Shown: positions 34,796-43,871 of the stretch, one piece after another
How the letters are laid out: each line of letters opens with the position of its first letter
Position numbering within the stretch: the stretch's first letter is position 1
Translations under genes and position numbers: made by a program
Assembly (NCBI RefSeq): GCF_001509485.1
Contig: NZ_LLZI01000090.1
Location: 1-64,000 of the forward strand
Direction of reading: 5' to 3'
Length of the DNA: 64,000 nucleotides
From: Streptomyces sp. NRRL F-4489
GTDB taxonomy: Bacteria > Actinomycetota > Actinomycetes > Streptomycetales > Streptomycetaceae
Notes under the pieces: model-generated
Databases searched by the model: none
Told to the model about the DNA's origin: nothing
The model's input: only the letters and a program-made list of their open reading frames with translations

Positions 34796-36241
34796 TCAGG
34801 GCAATCGGCCCGGAGGGCGGCCGAGTTCGGTGAGCGCCTCGCGGGCGGCGGCGGTGCCGCTGCGGACGGCGCTCTCCATGGTCGCGGGCCACCCGGTGGC
34901 GGTCCACGCGCCGGCCAGGAACAGGCCGGGGACTTGGGTGCGGGCGGCCGGGCGGAGCCGGCCGACGCCCGGCGCGGGCGCGAACGTCGCGGTGCGCTCG
35001 CGGGTGACGAAGAAGTCCAGGATCCGGGCGCCCCGGGCGGCCGGCAGCAGCCGCTCCAGCTCGGGGAGGTAGCGCGCGCGGAGCTTGGCGACCGGCTGGT
35101 CGATCTCCTCCTGGGCGGCGGACTGGGAGAGGGCGAGGTACTGGCTGCGCCGGTGGCCGTCGGCGCGGGCCAGGCCGGAGGGGCCGGTGCGGTCGAAGAC
35201 CCACTGGACCGGGGAGCCGAGCGCGGCGAAGAACGGGCGGCGCAGCACCGGGCGGTCGTAGAGCACATGGACGTTGAGGATCGGCGCGGTGCCGATGTCC
35301 AGGAGGCGGTCCTTGCCGGGCAGCGCGGCCTCGGGCAGCAGGCCGTGCGCCTCGCGCTGCGGTACGGCCAGGACGACGGTGCCGGCGGTGAGCGTGTCGC
35401 CGCCGTGCGGGCCGCTGGCCACCGCGACCCGCCAGCCGTCGCCGTCGCGGGTGACGGCGGTGGCGCGGGTGCGCAGCGCGATGCGGACGCCGGCCTCGCG
35501 CAGCGCGGCGGTGGCGAGGGTGTCGTGGAGGTCGCCGAGCGGGACGCGGGCCCAGCCGATGTCGGCGGCGCCGGGGGCGGAGAGCAGCCCGGTCTTGAAG
35601 ACCTTGGCGGCCAGGCCCAGCGAGGCGTCGCCGGCGGTGGCGTTGAGGGTGGCGACGCCGACCAGGTCCCACAGCGCCTCGACGGCGCGCGGCGACTGGC
35701 CGTGGCGGCGCAGCCAGCTGCCGAAGTCGGTGCGGTCCAGGGCGGGGTCGTCCGGATCGAGGCGGGCGAGGGCGAGGGTGGCGCGCACCACGCCGGCGCG
35801 TTCGGCGGGCGTCAGGTGCGGGTACAGGGCCAGGCTCTGGGCGAGGTGGAGCGGGACCGGCAGGGCGGTGCGGCGCAGCCGGCCGAGCCGGGGCCGGCCG
35901 CCGGCGCCCACGGCGTCCAGGACGGGGACGTCCAGGCGGTCCTGGACGGGCGCGAGGTGGTGTCCGCCGAGGCGGCGGAGGTGGTCGCCGTAGGCGGTGC
36001 AGCAGCGGAGGTGGACGTGCTGGCCGTTGTCGACCGTCAGCTCGCCGGCGGCGGAGTCGCGGCGGAAGGAGAAGACCAGGCCGCCCAGGCGCGGGCGGCC
36101 CTCGACGAGGGTGACCCGCAGCCCGGCGTCGGCCAGCGCCAGCGCCGCGGTGGTGCCGGCGAGTCCGCCCCCGATGACCACCGCGGCCGCCCCTTCGGGA
36201 CGGCCGGCGGCGCGCTTGGTCGGCACGGCTCCCGCGGTCAT
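34796..36241 (-). CDS. hpnE: Hydroxysqualene dehydroxylase HpnE
   Basis: 481-aa FAD amine-oxidase/phytoene-desaturase-like flavoprotein that reduces hydroxysqualene to squalene, the third step of the HpnCDE route. Rossmann motif VIGGGLAGTTAALAL (residues ~21-36), RLGGLVFSF, and the C-terminal FAD motif VPGLFLAGAWTATGWPATMESAVRSG. ATG 36241 is preceded by GGGGGAGAG. It follows hpnD after 100 bp. Confidence 0.93.
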   Translation of the reverse strand: MTAGAVPTKRAAGRPEGAAAVVIGGGLAGTTAALALADAGLRVTLVEGRPRLGGLVFSFRRDSAAGELTVDNGQHVHLRCCTAYGDHLRRLGGHHLAPVQDRLDVPVLDAVGAGGRPRLGRLRRTALPVPLHLAQSLALYPHLTPAERAGVVRATLALARLDPDDPALDRTDFGSWLRRHGQSPRAVEALWDLVGVATLNATAGDASLGLAAKVFKTGLLSAPGAADIGWARVPLGDLHDTLATAALREAGVRIALRTRATAVTRDGDGWRVAVASGPHGGDTLTAGTVVLAVPQREAHGLLPEAALPGKDRLLDIGTAPILNVHVLYDRPVLRRPFFAALGSPVQWVFDRTGPSGLARADGHRRSQYLALSQSAAQEEIDQPVAKLRARYLPELERLLPAARGARILDFFVTRERTATFAPAPGVGRLRPAARTQVPGLFLAGAWTATGWPATMESAVRSGTAAAREALTELGRPPGRLP

Positions 36242-36341
36242 GCGCTCTCCCCCCTCACGCCTGTGATGGACGCCTCCGTCCGGCGCAGGGTTGCCCGCCG
36301 CACCGGTGCCGCACCGTGGCCGGCGTACGCGGTCCGGCACC

Positions 36342-37283
36342 TCATCCACGCCTCCTGACCGCCTGCCGGCGGCCGATCGCCCGGGCGTCGAGCCCGGAGA
36401 GCCCGCGCACCGCGACGAACGCCTTCTCCCGGCCGGGCAGCGAGACCCGGCCGCGGAGCACCGCCTCCGGGTCGGCGGCGATCCGTGTCAGCAGCCGGTG
36501 GTAGATACCGGCCATCGCGGCGACGCAGGCACCGCTGCGCCGGTCGAGCATCGGCAGCAGCCGGAAGCCCTCGGCGAACAGCGCGCGGGCCCGCCGGGCC
36601 TCGAACTGCACCAGGCCGGCGAAGTCGGCGCCGGGCGGCGGCACCGGCCCGCCGAACCCCGCCGAGCAGCCGAACTTGGCGAGATCCTCGGCCGGGAGAT
36701 ACGTCCGTCCGTTGCCCGCGTCCTCGCGAACATCCCTGAGGATATTGGTCAGTTGGAGCGCCAGCCCGAGCGTATCGGCGTACTCGGGGGCGCGTTCGGC
36801 GTCGAGTGCGCCGGGTACCGTGCCGAACACGCCGAGTGACAGCCGCCCGATGGCCCCGGCGACGCAGCGGCAGTAGACCTTCAGCTCGTCCCAGGTCTCG
36901 TAGGTCTCGCCGCGGACGTCCGCCAGCACACCGTCGATCAGCTCGTCCAGCGCGCCGAGCGGGATGGGGAAGCGGCGGGCGGCGTCGGCCAGCGCGACGG
37001 CCACCGGGTCGGTGTCGTCCTCGGCGATCCGGCCGTCCTTAATCCGGGCGAGCAGGGCGCGGGTGTCCTCCAGGCGGGCCTGCTTGGCGGCCGGCTCCAG
37101 GGCGCCGTCGCCGATGTCGTCGACCCGGCGGGAGAAGGCGTAGAGCGCCGACATGGCCTGCCGCCGGTCGGCCGGCAGCAGCCGGATCCCGTACGCGAAA
37201 TTGCGCGCCTGCTGGCCGGTGACCGTCTCGCAGTAGCGGTACGCAGCGAGCACCGGCGCGGACATCTGTGCGGTTGCCTCCAC
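36342..37283 (-). CDS. hpnD: Presqualene diphosphate synthase HpnD
   Basis: 313-aa class I head-to-head terpene synthase joining two farnesyl diphosphates to presqualene diphosphate. The two Asp-rich Mg sites are RRVDDIGDG and NILRDVREDAGNGR, with the typical FEARRARALF near the end. The start could be GTG 37283 or ATG 37265 (MSAPVLAAYRYCE), six residues apart; GAGG precedes the first and GGAGG the second. It begins 7 bp after the hpnC stop. Confidence 0.94.
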   Translation of the reverse strand: MEATAQMSAPVLAAYRYCETVTGQQARNFAYGIRLLPADRRQAMSALYAFSRRVDDIGDGALEPAAKQARLEDTRALLARIKDGRIAEDDTDPVAVALADAARRFPIPLGALDELIDGVLADVRGETYETWDELKVYCRCVAGAIGRLSLGVFGTVPGALDAERAPEYADTLGLALQLTNILRDVREDAGNGRTYLPAEDLAKFGCSAGFGGPVPPPGADFAGLVQFEARRARALFAEGFRLLPMLDRRSGACVAAMAGIYHRLLTRIAADPEAVLRGRVSLPGREKAFVAVRGLSGLDARAIGRRQAVRRRG

Positions 37284-37290
37284 CCTCGCC

Positions 37291-38238
37291 TCACCCCTCT
37301 CGTCGCAATGCCGCCCCGACCTCGCGCAGCAGGCTGAGCTTGGCCGGTTTCGGCGGGCCGGGGAGTACGTCGTGATCGGCGGCCGCGACCGCCTGGAGCG
37401 CGGCGCGCCCGCCGGCCACGAAGCCGGCCAGCAGCAGCCTGAGCCTGCCGTGCACGCTGCCCACCAGGGGCGCGCCCTCGTCGAGCAGCTGCCCGGCGCG
37501 CTCCGCCTCGAAGGCGATCAGGGCGCGCACCGAGGGGCCGCCGGTGGGCGCGGCCAGGTCCTCCTCGGTGACGCCGAAGCGCTTCATGTCCTCGGCGGGG
37601 AGGTAGATCCGGTCCCGGCCGAGGTCCTCGGCGACGTCCTGGATGTGCTCGACGAGCTGGAGGGCGGTGCAGATGGCGTCCGAGAGGCGGACGCGCTCGG
37701 GGCTGGAGGTGCCGGTGACGCCGAGCACGAGCCGGCCGACGGGGTTGGCGGACAGCTCGCAGTAGGCGGCGAGGTCGCCGTAGGTGGCGTAGCGGCTGAT
37801 CCGCTGGTCCTGGCGGTTGGCCTCGATCAGGCCGAGGAACGGCTCGGGGGTCAGCCCGCAGCGGCGGACGGTGGGGCCGAGGCGGCGCATCAGCGGGTGC
37901 TTGGGGCCGGGGGCGCGGTCGCTGAAGACGCGGTACAGGTCGGCTTCGAGGGCGTCGAGGAGCGCGGGGCGGTCGTCGTGGCACTCGCGGTCGAGGCCGA
38001 GGAGGACGGCGTCGCCGCCGCCGGGGGCGAGGTCGCCGTCGCCGATGTCGTCCACGAGGCGGGCGAAGCCGTAGAGGGCCATGAGGTCGGCGCGCCAGGC
38101 GCGGGGCAGGAAGAACGGCGCGACCGGGAAATTCTCGTGCGCGGCCTGATCGAGCACGGTGCGCGTGTGGTCCCTCCTGCCACTCACCGCCACCCTCCGG
38201 AGGAAGGCGCGATGCGCCTGCTCGTCTCCTCGGCTCAC
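37291..38238 (-). CDS. hpnC: Hydroxysqualene synthase HpnC
   Basis: 315-aa squalene/phytoene-synthase-fold enzyme of the HpnC type, converting presqualene diphosphate to hydroxysqualene. ENFPVAPFFLPRAWRADLMALYGFAR is the HpnC signature, and the Asp-rich motifs are LVDDIGDG and EHIQDVAEDLGRD. It is the first gene of the hopanoid operon; all following genes are close or overlapping, so the promoter is expected just upstream of 38238. Confidence 0.94.
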   Translation of the reverse strand: MSRGDEQAHRAFLRRVAVSGRRDHTRTVLDQAAHENFPVAPFFLPRAWRADLMALYGFARLVDDIGDGDLAPGGGDAVLLGLDRECHDDRPALLDALEADLYRVFSDRAPGPKHPLMRRLGPTVRRCGLTPEPFLGLIEANRQDQRISRYATYGDLAAYCELSANPVGRLVLGVTGTSSPERVRLSDAICTALQLVEHIQDVAEDLGRDRIYLPAEDMKRFGVTEEDLAAPTGGPSVRALIAFEAERAGQLLDEGAPLVGSVHGRLRLLLAGFVAGGRAALQAVAAADHDVLPGPPKPAKLSLLREVGAALRREG

Positions 38239-38559
38239 CGGGGGCTACCCGGCACGTCGTGGAGCCGGAGCGAACCAGTAGCCATTGCCGTCACGTCTCC
38301 CGTTCTACACCGCCAAGCTAAAACATCCCATTTCGGACACGCCGCTGCCCGCGACGCGCTCCGATCGAGCTTTCGTCGCTCGCTCGGGTGAAGATTGCCC
38401 GACTTGCACCACTTGTGCCGTTCAGTACCCGTACAGCTTACGCCGCATGTCTGCCCGGCGTCCGGGCGGGTACCGCCGCCGCCGGGCAACGATCCGGTCA
38501 ACATCGGGCGGAATTCAACTGTTCCCGTTTCCCCGGGAGTTGACCAGCCCTTGACACTC
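38239..38559. other. Hopanoid operon upstream region
   Basis: About 320 bp with lower GC than its neighbours. No gene is visible. It must contain the hopanoid promoter (minus strand) and separates it from the terminator of the ABC-exporter operon. No clear sigma-factor consensus stood out; development-linked expression cannot be judged from sequence. Confidence 0.5.
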
Positions 38560-38594
38560 GAAGGCCCCCGCGAACCGGACTCACGGGGGCCTTC
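38560..38594 (-). terminator. Terminator of the polyol-phosphate/ABC operon
   Basis: Perfect 11-bp stem gaaggcccccg (38560-38570) / cgggggccttc (38584-38594), 13-nt loop, 14 bp after the stop of the ABC ATPase gene. Confidence 0.8.
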
Positions 38595-38607
38595 TGCGAA
38601 GGATGGG

Positions 38608-39411
38608 CTATTTGCCCGTCTCCTTCTCGTACGCCTTGATGACCTCGTCCGTCGGACCGTCCATCAGCAGCTCGCCCCGCTCCAGCCACAGCACGCGGTC
38701 GCAGGTGTCCCGGATCGAGTTGTTGTTGTGGCTGACCAGGAAGACCGTACCGGCTTCCTTGCGCAACTCGCGGATCCGGGCCTCGGAGCGCTTCTGGAAC
38801 GCCCGGTCACCGGTGGCCAGCGCCTCGTCGATCAGCAGCACGTCGTGGTCCTTGGCGGCCGCGATGGAGAAGCGCAGCCGGGCCGCCATACCGGACGAAT
38901 AGGTGCGCATCGGCAGCGAGATGAAGTCGCCCTTCTCGTTGATGCCCGAGAAGTCCACGATGTCGTCGTAGCGGGAGCGGATCTGCTCGCGGGACATGCC
39001 CATCGCCAGACCGCCCAGGATGACGTTCTTCTCACCGGTGAGGTCGTTCATCAGGGCCGCGTTGACGCCCAGCAGCGAGGGCTGGCCGTGCGTGTAGACC
39101 TTGCCGCGCTCGGCCGGCAGCAGGCCCGCCACCGCCTTGAGGAGCGTCGACTTGCCGGAACCGTTCGAACCGATCAGGCCGATCGACTCGCCGCGGTACG
39201 CGGTGAAGGAGACCCCCTTGACCGCGTGCACCTCGCGCACGCCCACCGAGGGGCGGCGCCGGATGATCCGGCTGAGGGCGGCGGTCGCGCTGCCCTTGCC
39301 CGCACCCGTCCCGTAGACCCGGTAGACGATGTGCAGCTCGTCCGCGATCACGGTCGGGATCCGCTCCTGCGCCGCCGCCGTCGGCTGGACGCCGTCCATC
39401 TGCTCAGCCAC
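38608..39411 (-). CDS. ABC exporter ATPase, TagH/Wzt type
   Basis: 267-aa nucleotide-binding subunit of a polysaccharide/teichoic-acid-type ABC-2 exporter. Walker A GSNGSGKSTL, signature YSSGMAARLRF, Walker B DVLLIDEALATGD and switch His in LVSHNNNSI. It lacks the C-terminal carbohydrate-binding domain of long Wzt proteins. GTG 39411 overlaps the permease end by 8 bp and is the last gene of the operon, before a terminator. It would export the product of the upstream phosphotransferases. Confidence 0.93.
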   Translation of the reverse strand: MAEQMDGVQPTAAAQERIPTVIADELHIVYRVYGTGAGKGSATAALSRIIRRRPSVGVREVHAVKGVSFTAYRGESIGLIGSNGSGKSTLLKAVAGLLPAERGKVYTHGQPSLLGVNAALMNDLTGEKNVILGGLAMGMSREQIRSRYDDIVDFSGINEKGDFISLPMRTYSSGMAARLRFSIAAAKDHDVLLIDEALATGDRAFQKRSEARIRELRKEAGTVFLVSHNNNSIRDTCDRVLWLERGELLMDGPTDEVIKAYEKETGK

Positions 39412-40342
39412 GTCCGTACCGCTCCTCAGCCTTCCAGAAGTACACAAAGCCCGCGGCGCCCGCCAGCAGCGCCCAGCCCAGCGCGTACGCCCAGACGTGC
39501 GGCGGGAGCTGGCTCGCCTTGAAGCTGTCGATCAGCGCGAACCGGACCAGATCGATGTAAACCGCGGCGGGGTTGGAGTAGAGCAGCACCTCGACCCAGT
39601 GCGGGACGTGCTTGCCCTGCATGATCACGCTGATGCTGAACATCACGCCGGACGCGTACATCCACGTCCGCATGATGAAGGGCATCAGCTGCGCCAGGTC
39701 CGGGGTCTTGCTGCCGAGCCGGGCCATGATCATCGCCAGGCCGGTGTTGAACACGAACTGGAGCAGCAGCGCCGGCAGCACCAGCAGCCAGGACCACGTC
39801 GGCACCTGCCCGAACGCCAGCAGGATGACCACCAGCACGCCCATGGAGAACAGCAGTTGCTGCAGCTGCATCAGGCAGAACGAGATCGGCAGGCAGGCGC
39901 GCGGGAAGTGCAGCGCCCGCACCAGGCCGAGGCTGCCGGAGATCGCCCGCGTGCCGGCCATCACCGAACTCTGCGTGAAGGTGAAGATGAAGACGCCCGT
40001 CACCAGGAACGGGACGTAGTCCGGGACGCCCTTCCGGGTGCCGATCAGCAGACCGAAGATGAGGTAGTACACGAGGGCGTTCAGCAGCGGTGTCGCCACC
40101 TGCCAGACCTGGCCCAGCTTCGCCTGGCTGAACTGCGCGGTCAGCTTGGCGCTGGCGAAGGCGGAGATGAAATGCCGCCGGTCCCACAGCTGCCGGACGT
40201 ACTCCGGGAGGCTGGGCCGGGCCCCGCTCTGCGACAGTCCGTACTTCTGGGCCCGCTGGGCCGGCGTGAGCCCTTCGTCCGCGGATGGCGGGGCACTCAT
40301 GGCGACCGCACTGCCGTGCGTAGTCTCGCTCACAGTTGACAC
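39404..40342 (-). CDS. ABC-2 exporter permease, TagG/Wzm type
   Basis: 312-aa permease with about six transmembrane helices (VATPLLNALVYYLIFGLLIG, VPFLVTGVFIFTFTQSSV, LLFSMGVLVVILLAF, WLLVLPALLLQFVFNTG and later ones) and an N-terminal amphipathic stretch (FISAFASAKLTAQFSQAKLGQVW) typical of ABC-2 polysaccharide exporters. GTG 40342 has GAGGA at suitable spacing; ATG 40354 is the alternative. It pairs with the overlapping ATPase gene. Confidence 0.9.
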   Translation of the reverse strand: MSTVSETTHGSAVAMSAPPSADEGLTPAQRAQKYGLSQSGARPSLPEYVRQLWDRRHFISAFASAKLTAQFSQAKLGQVWQVATPLLNALVYYLIFGLLIGTRKGVPDYVPFLVTGVFIFTFTQSSVMAGTRAISGSLGLVRALHFPRACLPISFCLMQLQQLLFSMGVLVVILLAFGQVPTWSWLLVLPALLLQFVFNTGLAMIMARLGSKTPDLAQLMPFIMRTWMYASGVMFSISVIMQGKHVPHWVEVLLYSNPAAVYIDLVRFALIDSFKASQLPPHVWAYALGWALLAGAAGFVYFWKAEERYGRG

Positions 40343-40410
40343 TTTCGTCCTCATGGTGCGCTGCCGGGGCACGCACCGGTTCGCGCCTGATGCTCTCAGA
40401 TACGAGCTTG

Positions 40411-41310
40411 TCAGATGATGGGAGGGCGGCCCAGACGGGTCAGTCGCCACACGGTAGCCCACTTCATGGGGCGCCTGGGACCGCACTCAGTGGCCCAGCC
40501 CTCGCGGAATCCGCCCAGCCAGGCCCGCAGTCCCGGCAGCGCGGGACGGCGGGCGAGGGTGAGCAGGAACCAGACACCGAGATAGGCCGGAACGAGCGGG
40601 GCCGGGAGGTTGCGGCGGGCCAGCCAGACGCGGTTGCGGGCCACCATGCGGTGGTAGACCGCGTGCCGGGCCGGGGCCGTGGTCGGGTGGTGCAGGACCA
40701 TGTCCGCCCGGTAGTCGATCCGCCAGCCGGCGTCCAGCGCCCGCCAGGCCAGGTCGGTCTCCTCGTGGGCGTAGAAGAAATCGCCGGGCAGGCCGCCGAC
40801 CTGGGCGAACACCGCGGTGCGGACGGCGTTGGCGCCGCCGAGGAAGGTGGTCACCCGGGACGAGCGCAGCGGGTCGGAGGCGCGCAGCCGCGGGACGTGC
40901 CGGCGCTGGGTCAGGCCGGTGTCCGGGTCGGCGATCCGGAAGCTGATGATGCCCAGCCGCGGGTCGGCGGCGAACGCCTGGCGGCACAGCTCGGCGGTGT
41001 CGTTCCGGGCCAGCAGCCCGTCGTCGTCGAGGAAGAGCAGCGCGTCGACGTCCCGGCCGCCGGGGCCGAACGCCTCGATGCCGGCGTTGCGGCCGGCCGG
41101 GATGCCGACGTTCTCCGGCAGCTCGACGGTCCGCACGGACAGGCCCGGAACGGCCAGCTCGGGCAGCGGGGCGCCGTTGCCGACCACCGCCACCTCGATC
41201 GGGTCGCCGTCCTGCCGGGCGACCGATTCCAGCAGGGCGCGCAGCTCGTCGGGGCGGTTGCCCATGGTGAGGACCACCGCCCCGAGCCGCATCGCGGACG
41301 CCGCGGTCAT
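40411..41310 (-). CDS. Family 2 glycosyltransferase
   Basis: 299-aa GT-A fold glycosyltransferase. VVLTMGNRPDELRALLESV at the N-terminus, NVGIPAGRNAGIEAF, the metal/nucleotide motif FLDDDG, and FYAHEETDLAWRALDAGW with the catalytic E-D region. Such enzymes are often rhamnosyl- or galactosyl-transferases. The ATG overlaps the stop of the CDP-alcohol phosphotransferase (ATGA). In this operon it probably glycosylates the polyol-phosphate lipid or polymer. Confidence 0.92.
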   Translation of the reverse strand: MTAASAMRLGAVVLTMGNRPDELRALLESVARQDGDPIEVAVVGNGAPLPELAVPGLSVRTVELPENVGIPAGRNAGIEAFGPGGRDVDALLFLDDDGLLARNDTAELCRQAFAADPRLGIISFRIADPDTGLTQRRHVPRLRASDPLRSSRVTTFLGGANAVRTAVFAQVGGLPGDFFYAHEETDLAWRALDAGWRIDYRADMVLHHPTTAPARHAVYHRMVARNRVWLARRNLPAPLVPAYLGVWFLLTLARRPALPGLRAWLGGFREGWATECGPRRPMKWATVWRLTRLGRPPII

Positions 41311-42086
41311 TTCAGCCTGCTGGAGGCGAGGACGGACACGAGGTGCAGCAGCGTCTGGAGCAGCGCGATACCGGCCAGCACCGCGACGCCGAGGCGGGAG
41401 AAGAACAGGTCGCCGCGGACCGCGTCCACGATCGCCAGGACCAGGATCAGCAGGGACGCCTCGATGCCGAGGACCAGCCGGTGGAACTTCAGCGCCGCGG
41501 CGGCCCTGCGGGCCAGCGCGAGACCGGACGAGCGCGGCTCGGAGGCGGCCTCCTTGACCGGCGGCAGGCCGCCCTGGTGGCGGGCGACGGCGACCAGGTC
41601 GGTCTCGGCCTTGATCAGCACCGCGCCGAGCGCGGCCAGGGTGCCGAGGAACGCCCAGAGCCAGTCGATCCGGCCCGGTCCCCACAGGTCGGCGGCGCGC
41701 AGGCCGAAGCCGACCAGCACCGCGGCGTCGCACAGGTACGCGCCGACCCGGTCGAGGTAGACCCCGCCCAGCGAGAACTGCTTCTTCCAGCGGGCCACCT
41801 CGCCGTCGACGCAGTCCAGCAGCAGGTAGAGCTGGACCATGAGCACGCCGAGCGCGGCGCCCCAGATCCCGGGCACCAGCAGTGCCGGGGCGGCGAGCAC
41901 GCCGAAGAGGGTCATCAGGTAGGTCAGCTGGTTGGGCGTGACCCGGGTGGTGACCAGATACCGGTCGCAGCGCAGCGAGATTTCCCGCATGTAGAGGCGG
42001 CCGGCCCAGTGCTCACCGCTGCGCCGGTCCTTCACGCCCTCGGGGTGGACGACCGGGCGGAGCTCAGCTACTGATGGTTTCGGCAT
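41307..42086 (-). CDS. CDP-alcohol phosphotransferase, second copy
   Basis: 259-aa membrane enzyme with about six transmembrane helices. The CDP-alcohol motif is DCVDGEVARWKKQFSLGGVYLDRVGA: the first three aspartates are present, but the fourth (DxxDGxxAR...GxxxDxxxD) is Ala. That aspartate is the proposed base, so activity may differ from standard phosphatidyltransferases. It overlaps the upstream dehydrogenase by 23 bp and the downstream glycosyltransferase by 4 bp, so it is strictly co-translated with them. Confidence 0.9.
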   Translation of the reverse strand: MPKPSVAELRPVVHPEGVKDRRSGEHWAGRLYMREISLRCDRYLVTTRVTPNQLTYLMTLFGVLAAPALLVPGIWGAALGVLMVQLYLLLDCVDGEVARWKKQFSLGGVYLDRVGAYLCDAAVLVGFGLRAADLWGPGRIDWLWAFLGTLAALGAVLIKAETDLVAVARHQGGLPPVKEAASEPRSSGLALARRAAAALKFHRLVLGIEASLLILVLAIVDAVRGDLFFSRLGVAVLAGIALLQTLLHLVSVLASSRLK

Positions 42087-43125
42087 AGTCGGCGTATGCG
42101 TCCCTGATCTCGTCGGTGGACAGGTCCAGGTGCTCCAGGATCGTGTAGCGGCCCGGACGGGTCTTCGGGGCGAACTCGACGGCCTGCACGAACTCCTCGT
42201 CGGTGAAGCCGATGTCGCCGGGGGTGACCGGCAGCCCGTGGCGGCGCAGCACCTGGACCATCAGCGCGGCGGTCTTCCGGTCGCCGCGCAGGTGGGTGGC
42301 GAACGCGGCGCCCAGGCCGCACTGCTCGCCGTGGCTCGCCGCCCGCTTGGGGAACAGCAGGTCGAAGGCGTGGTTGATCTCGTGGCAGGCGCCCGAGGCG
42401 GGGCGGCTGTCGCCGGCCACCGACATCGAGATGCCGGTCAGCACCAGGCCCTCGGCCAGCACCTGGAGGAAGCTGTCGTCGCCGACGCCGCCGGGGTGGC
42501 GGAGCACGGCCTCGCCGGCCTGCCGGGCCATCGCCGCGGCCAGTCCGTCGATCGCCTCGCCGGTCTCGCGGTGCGAGAGCTCCCAGTCCGCGACCGCGGA
42601 GATGTTGGAGATCGCGTCGCCGATCCCGGAGCGGACGAAGCGGGCCGGGGCCTCCCGGATGATGTCGAGGTCGATGACCACGGCGATCGGGTTGGGCACA
42701 CCGTACGAGCCGCGGCCGGCGTCGTTGTCGAGGGTGGCGACCGGGGAGCACAGCCCGTCGTGCGAGAGGTTGGTGGCGACCGCGACCAGGGGCAGCCCGA
42801 TGCGCGCGGCGGCGAACTTCGCACAGTCGATGATCTTGCCGCCGCCCAGGCCCACGACCGCGTCGTAGTGCCCCTTCTTCATGGCGTCGGCGAGCTTGAT
42901 CGCGTCGTCCAGGGTGCCGCCGCCGACCTCGTACCACTCGGCGCCGGGGAGGGCGGGGGCCAGCCGCTCGCGCAGCCGGGCCCCCGAGCCGCCGCTGATC
43001 GCGATGGCGAGCTTGCCGGACGCCGAGATGCGCTGGTCGGCCAGCAGACCCGCCAGATCGTCCAGGGCGCCGGCGCTGATGTCGACGACGACCGGGGACG
43101 GGATGAGGCGGGTCAGTACCGGCAT
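42064..43125 (-). CDS. Glycerol-1-phosphate-dehydrogenase-like (AraM/EgsA type)
   Basis: 353-aa iron-containing-ADH superfamily enzyme of the G1P dehydrogenase branch. NAD(P)-binding VVGLGGGKIIDCAKF, TNLSHDGLCSP, and metal ligands in SGACHEINHAFD and SHGEQCGLG. It would reduce dihydroxyacetone phosphate or another ketose phosphate to a polyol phosphate. Its start overlaps the nucleotidyltransferase end by 13 bp. In context it is likely to make the polyol-phosphate that the nucleotidyltransferase activates as CDP-polyol; the exact substrate is inference. Confidence 0.9.
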   Translation of the reverse strand: MPVLTRLIPSPVVVDISAGALDDLAGLLADQRISASGKLAIAISGGSGARLRERLAPALPGAEWYEVGGGTLDDAIKLADAMKKGHYDAVVGLGGGKIIDCAKFAAARIGLPLVAVATNLSHDGLCSPVATLDNDAGRGSYGVPNPIAVVIDLDIIREAPARFVRSGIGDAISNISAVADWELSHRETGEAIDGLAAAMARQAGEAVLRHPGGVGDDSFLQVLAEGLVLTGISMSVAGDSRPASGACHEINHAFDLLFPKRAASHGEQCGLGAAFATHLRGDRKTAALMVQVLRRHGLPVTPGDIGFTDEEFVQAVEFAPKTRPGRYTILEHLDLSTDEIRDAYADYAETISS

Positions 43126-43871
43126 GCGATGTCACGGCCCTTCGCGAGGTCGTCGTGGTTGTCGATCTCGACCCACGCGACGTCGCCGATCGGCGCCACG
43201 TCGACCGTGAAGCCGCGGTTGACCAGCTCCTGGTAGCCGTCCTCGTAGTAGAGGTCGGGGTCCCGCTCGAAGGTGGTCTTCAGGGCGTCGGCCAGCTCGG
43301 CGGCGGCCGAGCCCTCGATGAGGGTGACGCCGATGTACTCGCCGGTGGCCTCGGCCGGGTCCATCAGCTTGGTGATCTTGCGGACGCCCTTGGCGGGGTC
43401 GGCGACGACCTTCATCTCCTCGTCGGCGAGCTGCTTGACGGTGTCCAGCGCGAGGATGATCTGGCGGCCCTCGCCGCGGGCTTCGAGCAGCGTCTTCTCG
43501 ACGGAGACCGGGTGCACGGTGTCGCCGTTGGCGAGGATCACCGCGTCATGGGCGGCGATCACGTCGCGGGCGCACCACAGCGAGTAGGCGTTGTTCCACT
43601 CCTCGGCCTTGTCGTTGTCGACGAGGGTCAGCTTCAGGCCGTACTTCCGCTCCAGGGCCTCCTTGCGCGCGTACACGGCCTCCTTGCGGTAGCCGACGAC
43701 GACGGCGGCCTCGGTCAGGCCGATCTCGGCGAAGTTCCCGAGCGTGAGGTCCAGGACGGTCGCCGCCTCCTCGTCCCCTTCCGGACCCACCGGCACCAGG
43801 GCCTTCGGCAGGGTGTCGGTGTAGGGGCGCAGACGCCGTCCGGCGCCGGCGGCCAGCACGAGGCCGATCAT
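43113..43871 (-). CDS. Sugar/polyol-phosphate nucleotidyltransferase
   Basis: 252-aa NTP-transferase. N-terminal MIGLVLAAGAGRRLRPYTDTLPKAL with the conserved GxGxRLxP...PK motif, VVVGYRKEAV, LANGDTVHPV with the metal Asp, and a YEDGYQELVNRG segment. The class includes CTP:inositol-1-phosphate and CTP:phosphocholine cytidylyltransferases. ATG 43871 overlaps the upstream gene (ATGA). It probably activates a polyol-phosphate for the adjacent CDP-alcohol phosphotransferases. Confidence 0.9.
   Translation of the reverse strand: MIGLVLAAGAGRRLRPYTDTLPKALVPVGPEGDEEAATVLDLTLGNFAEIGLTEAAVVVGYRKEAVYARKEALERKYGLKLTLVDNDKAEEWNNAYSLWCARDVIAAHDAVILANGDTVHPVSVEKTLLEARGEGRQIILALDTVKQLADEEMKVVADPAKGVRKITKLMDPAEATGEYIGVTLIEGSAAAELADALKTTFERDPDLYYEDGYQELVNRGFTVDVAPIGDVAWVEIDNHDDLAKGRDIACRY

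Noticed and set aside
33767..36358. A plus-strand 863-codon open frame
   Set aside because: It is antisense to the prenyl synthase and hpnE, and the amino-acid composition is not protein-like.
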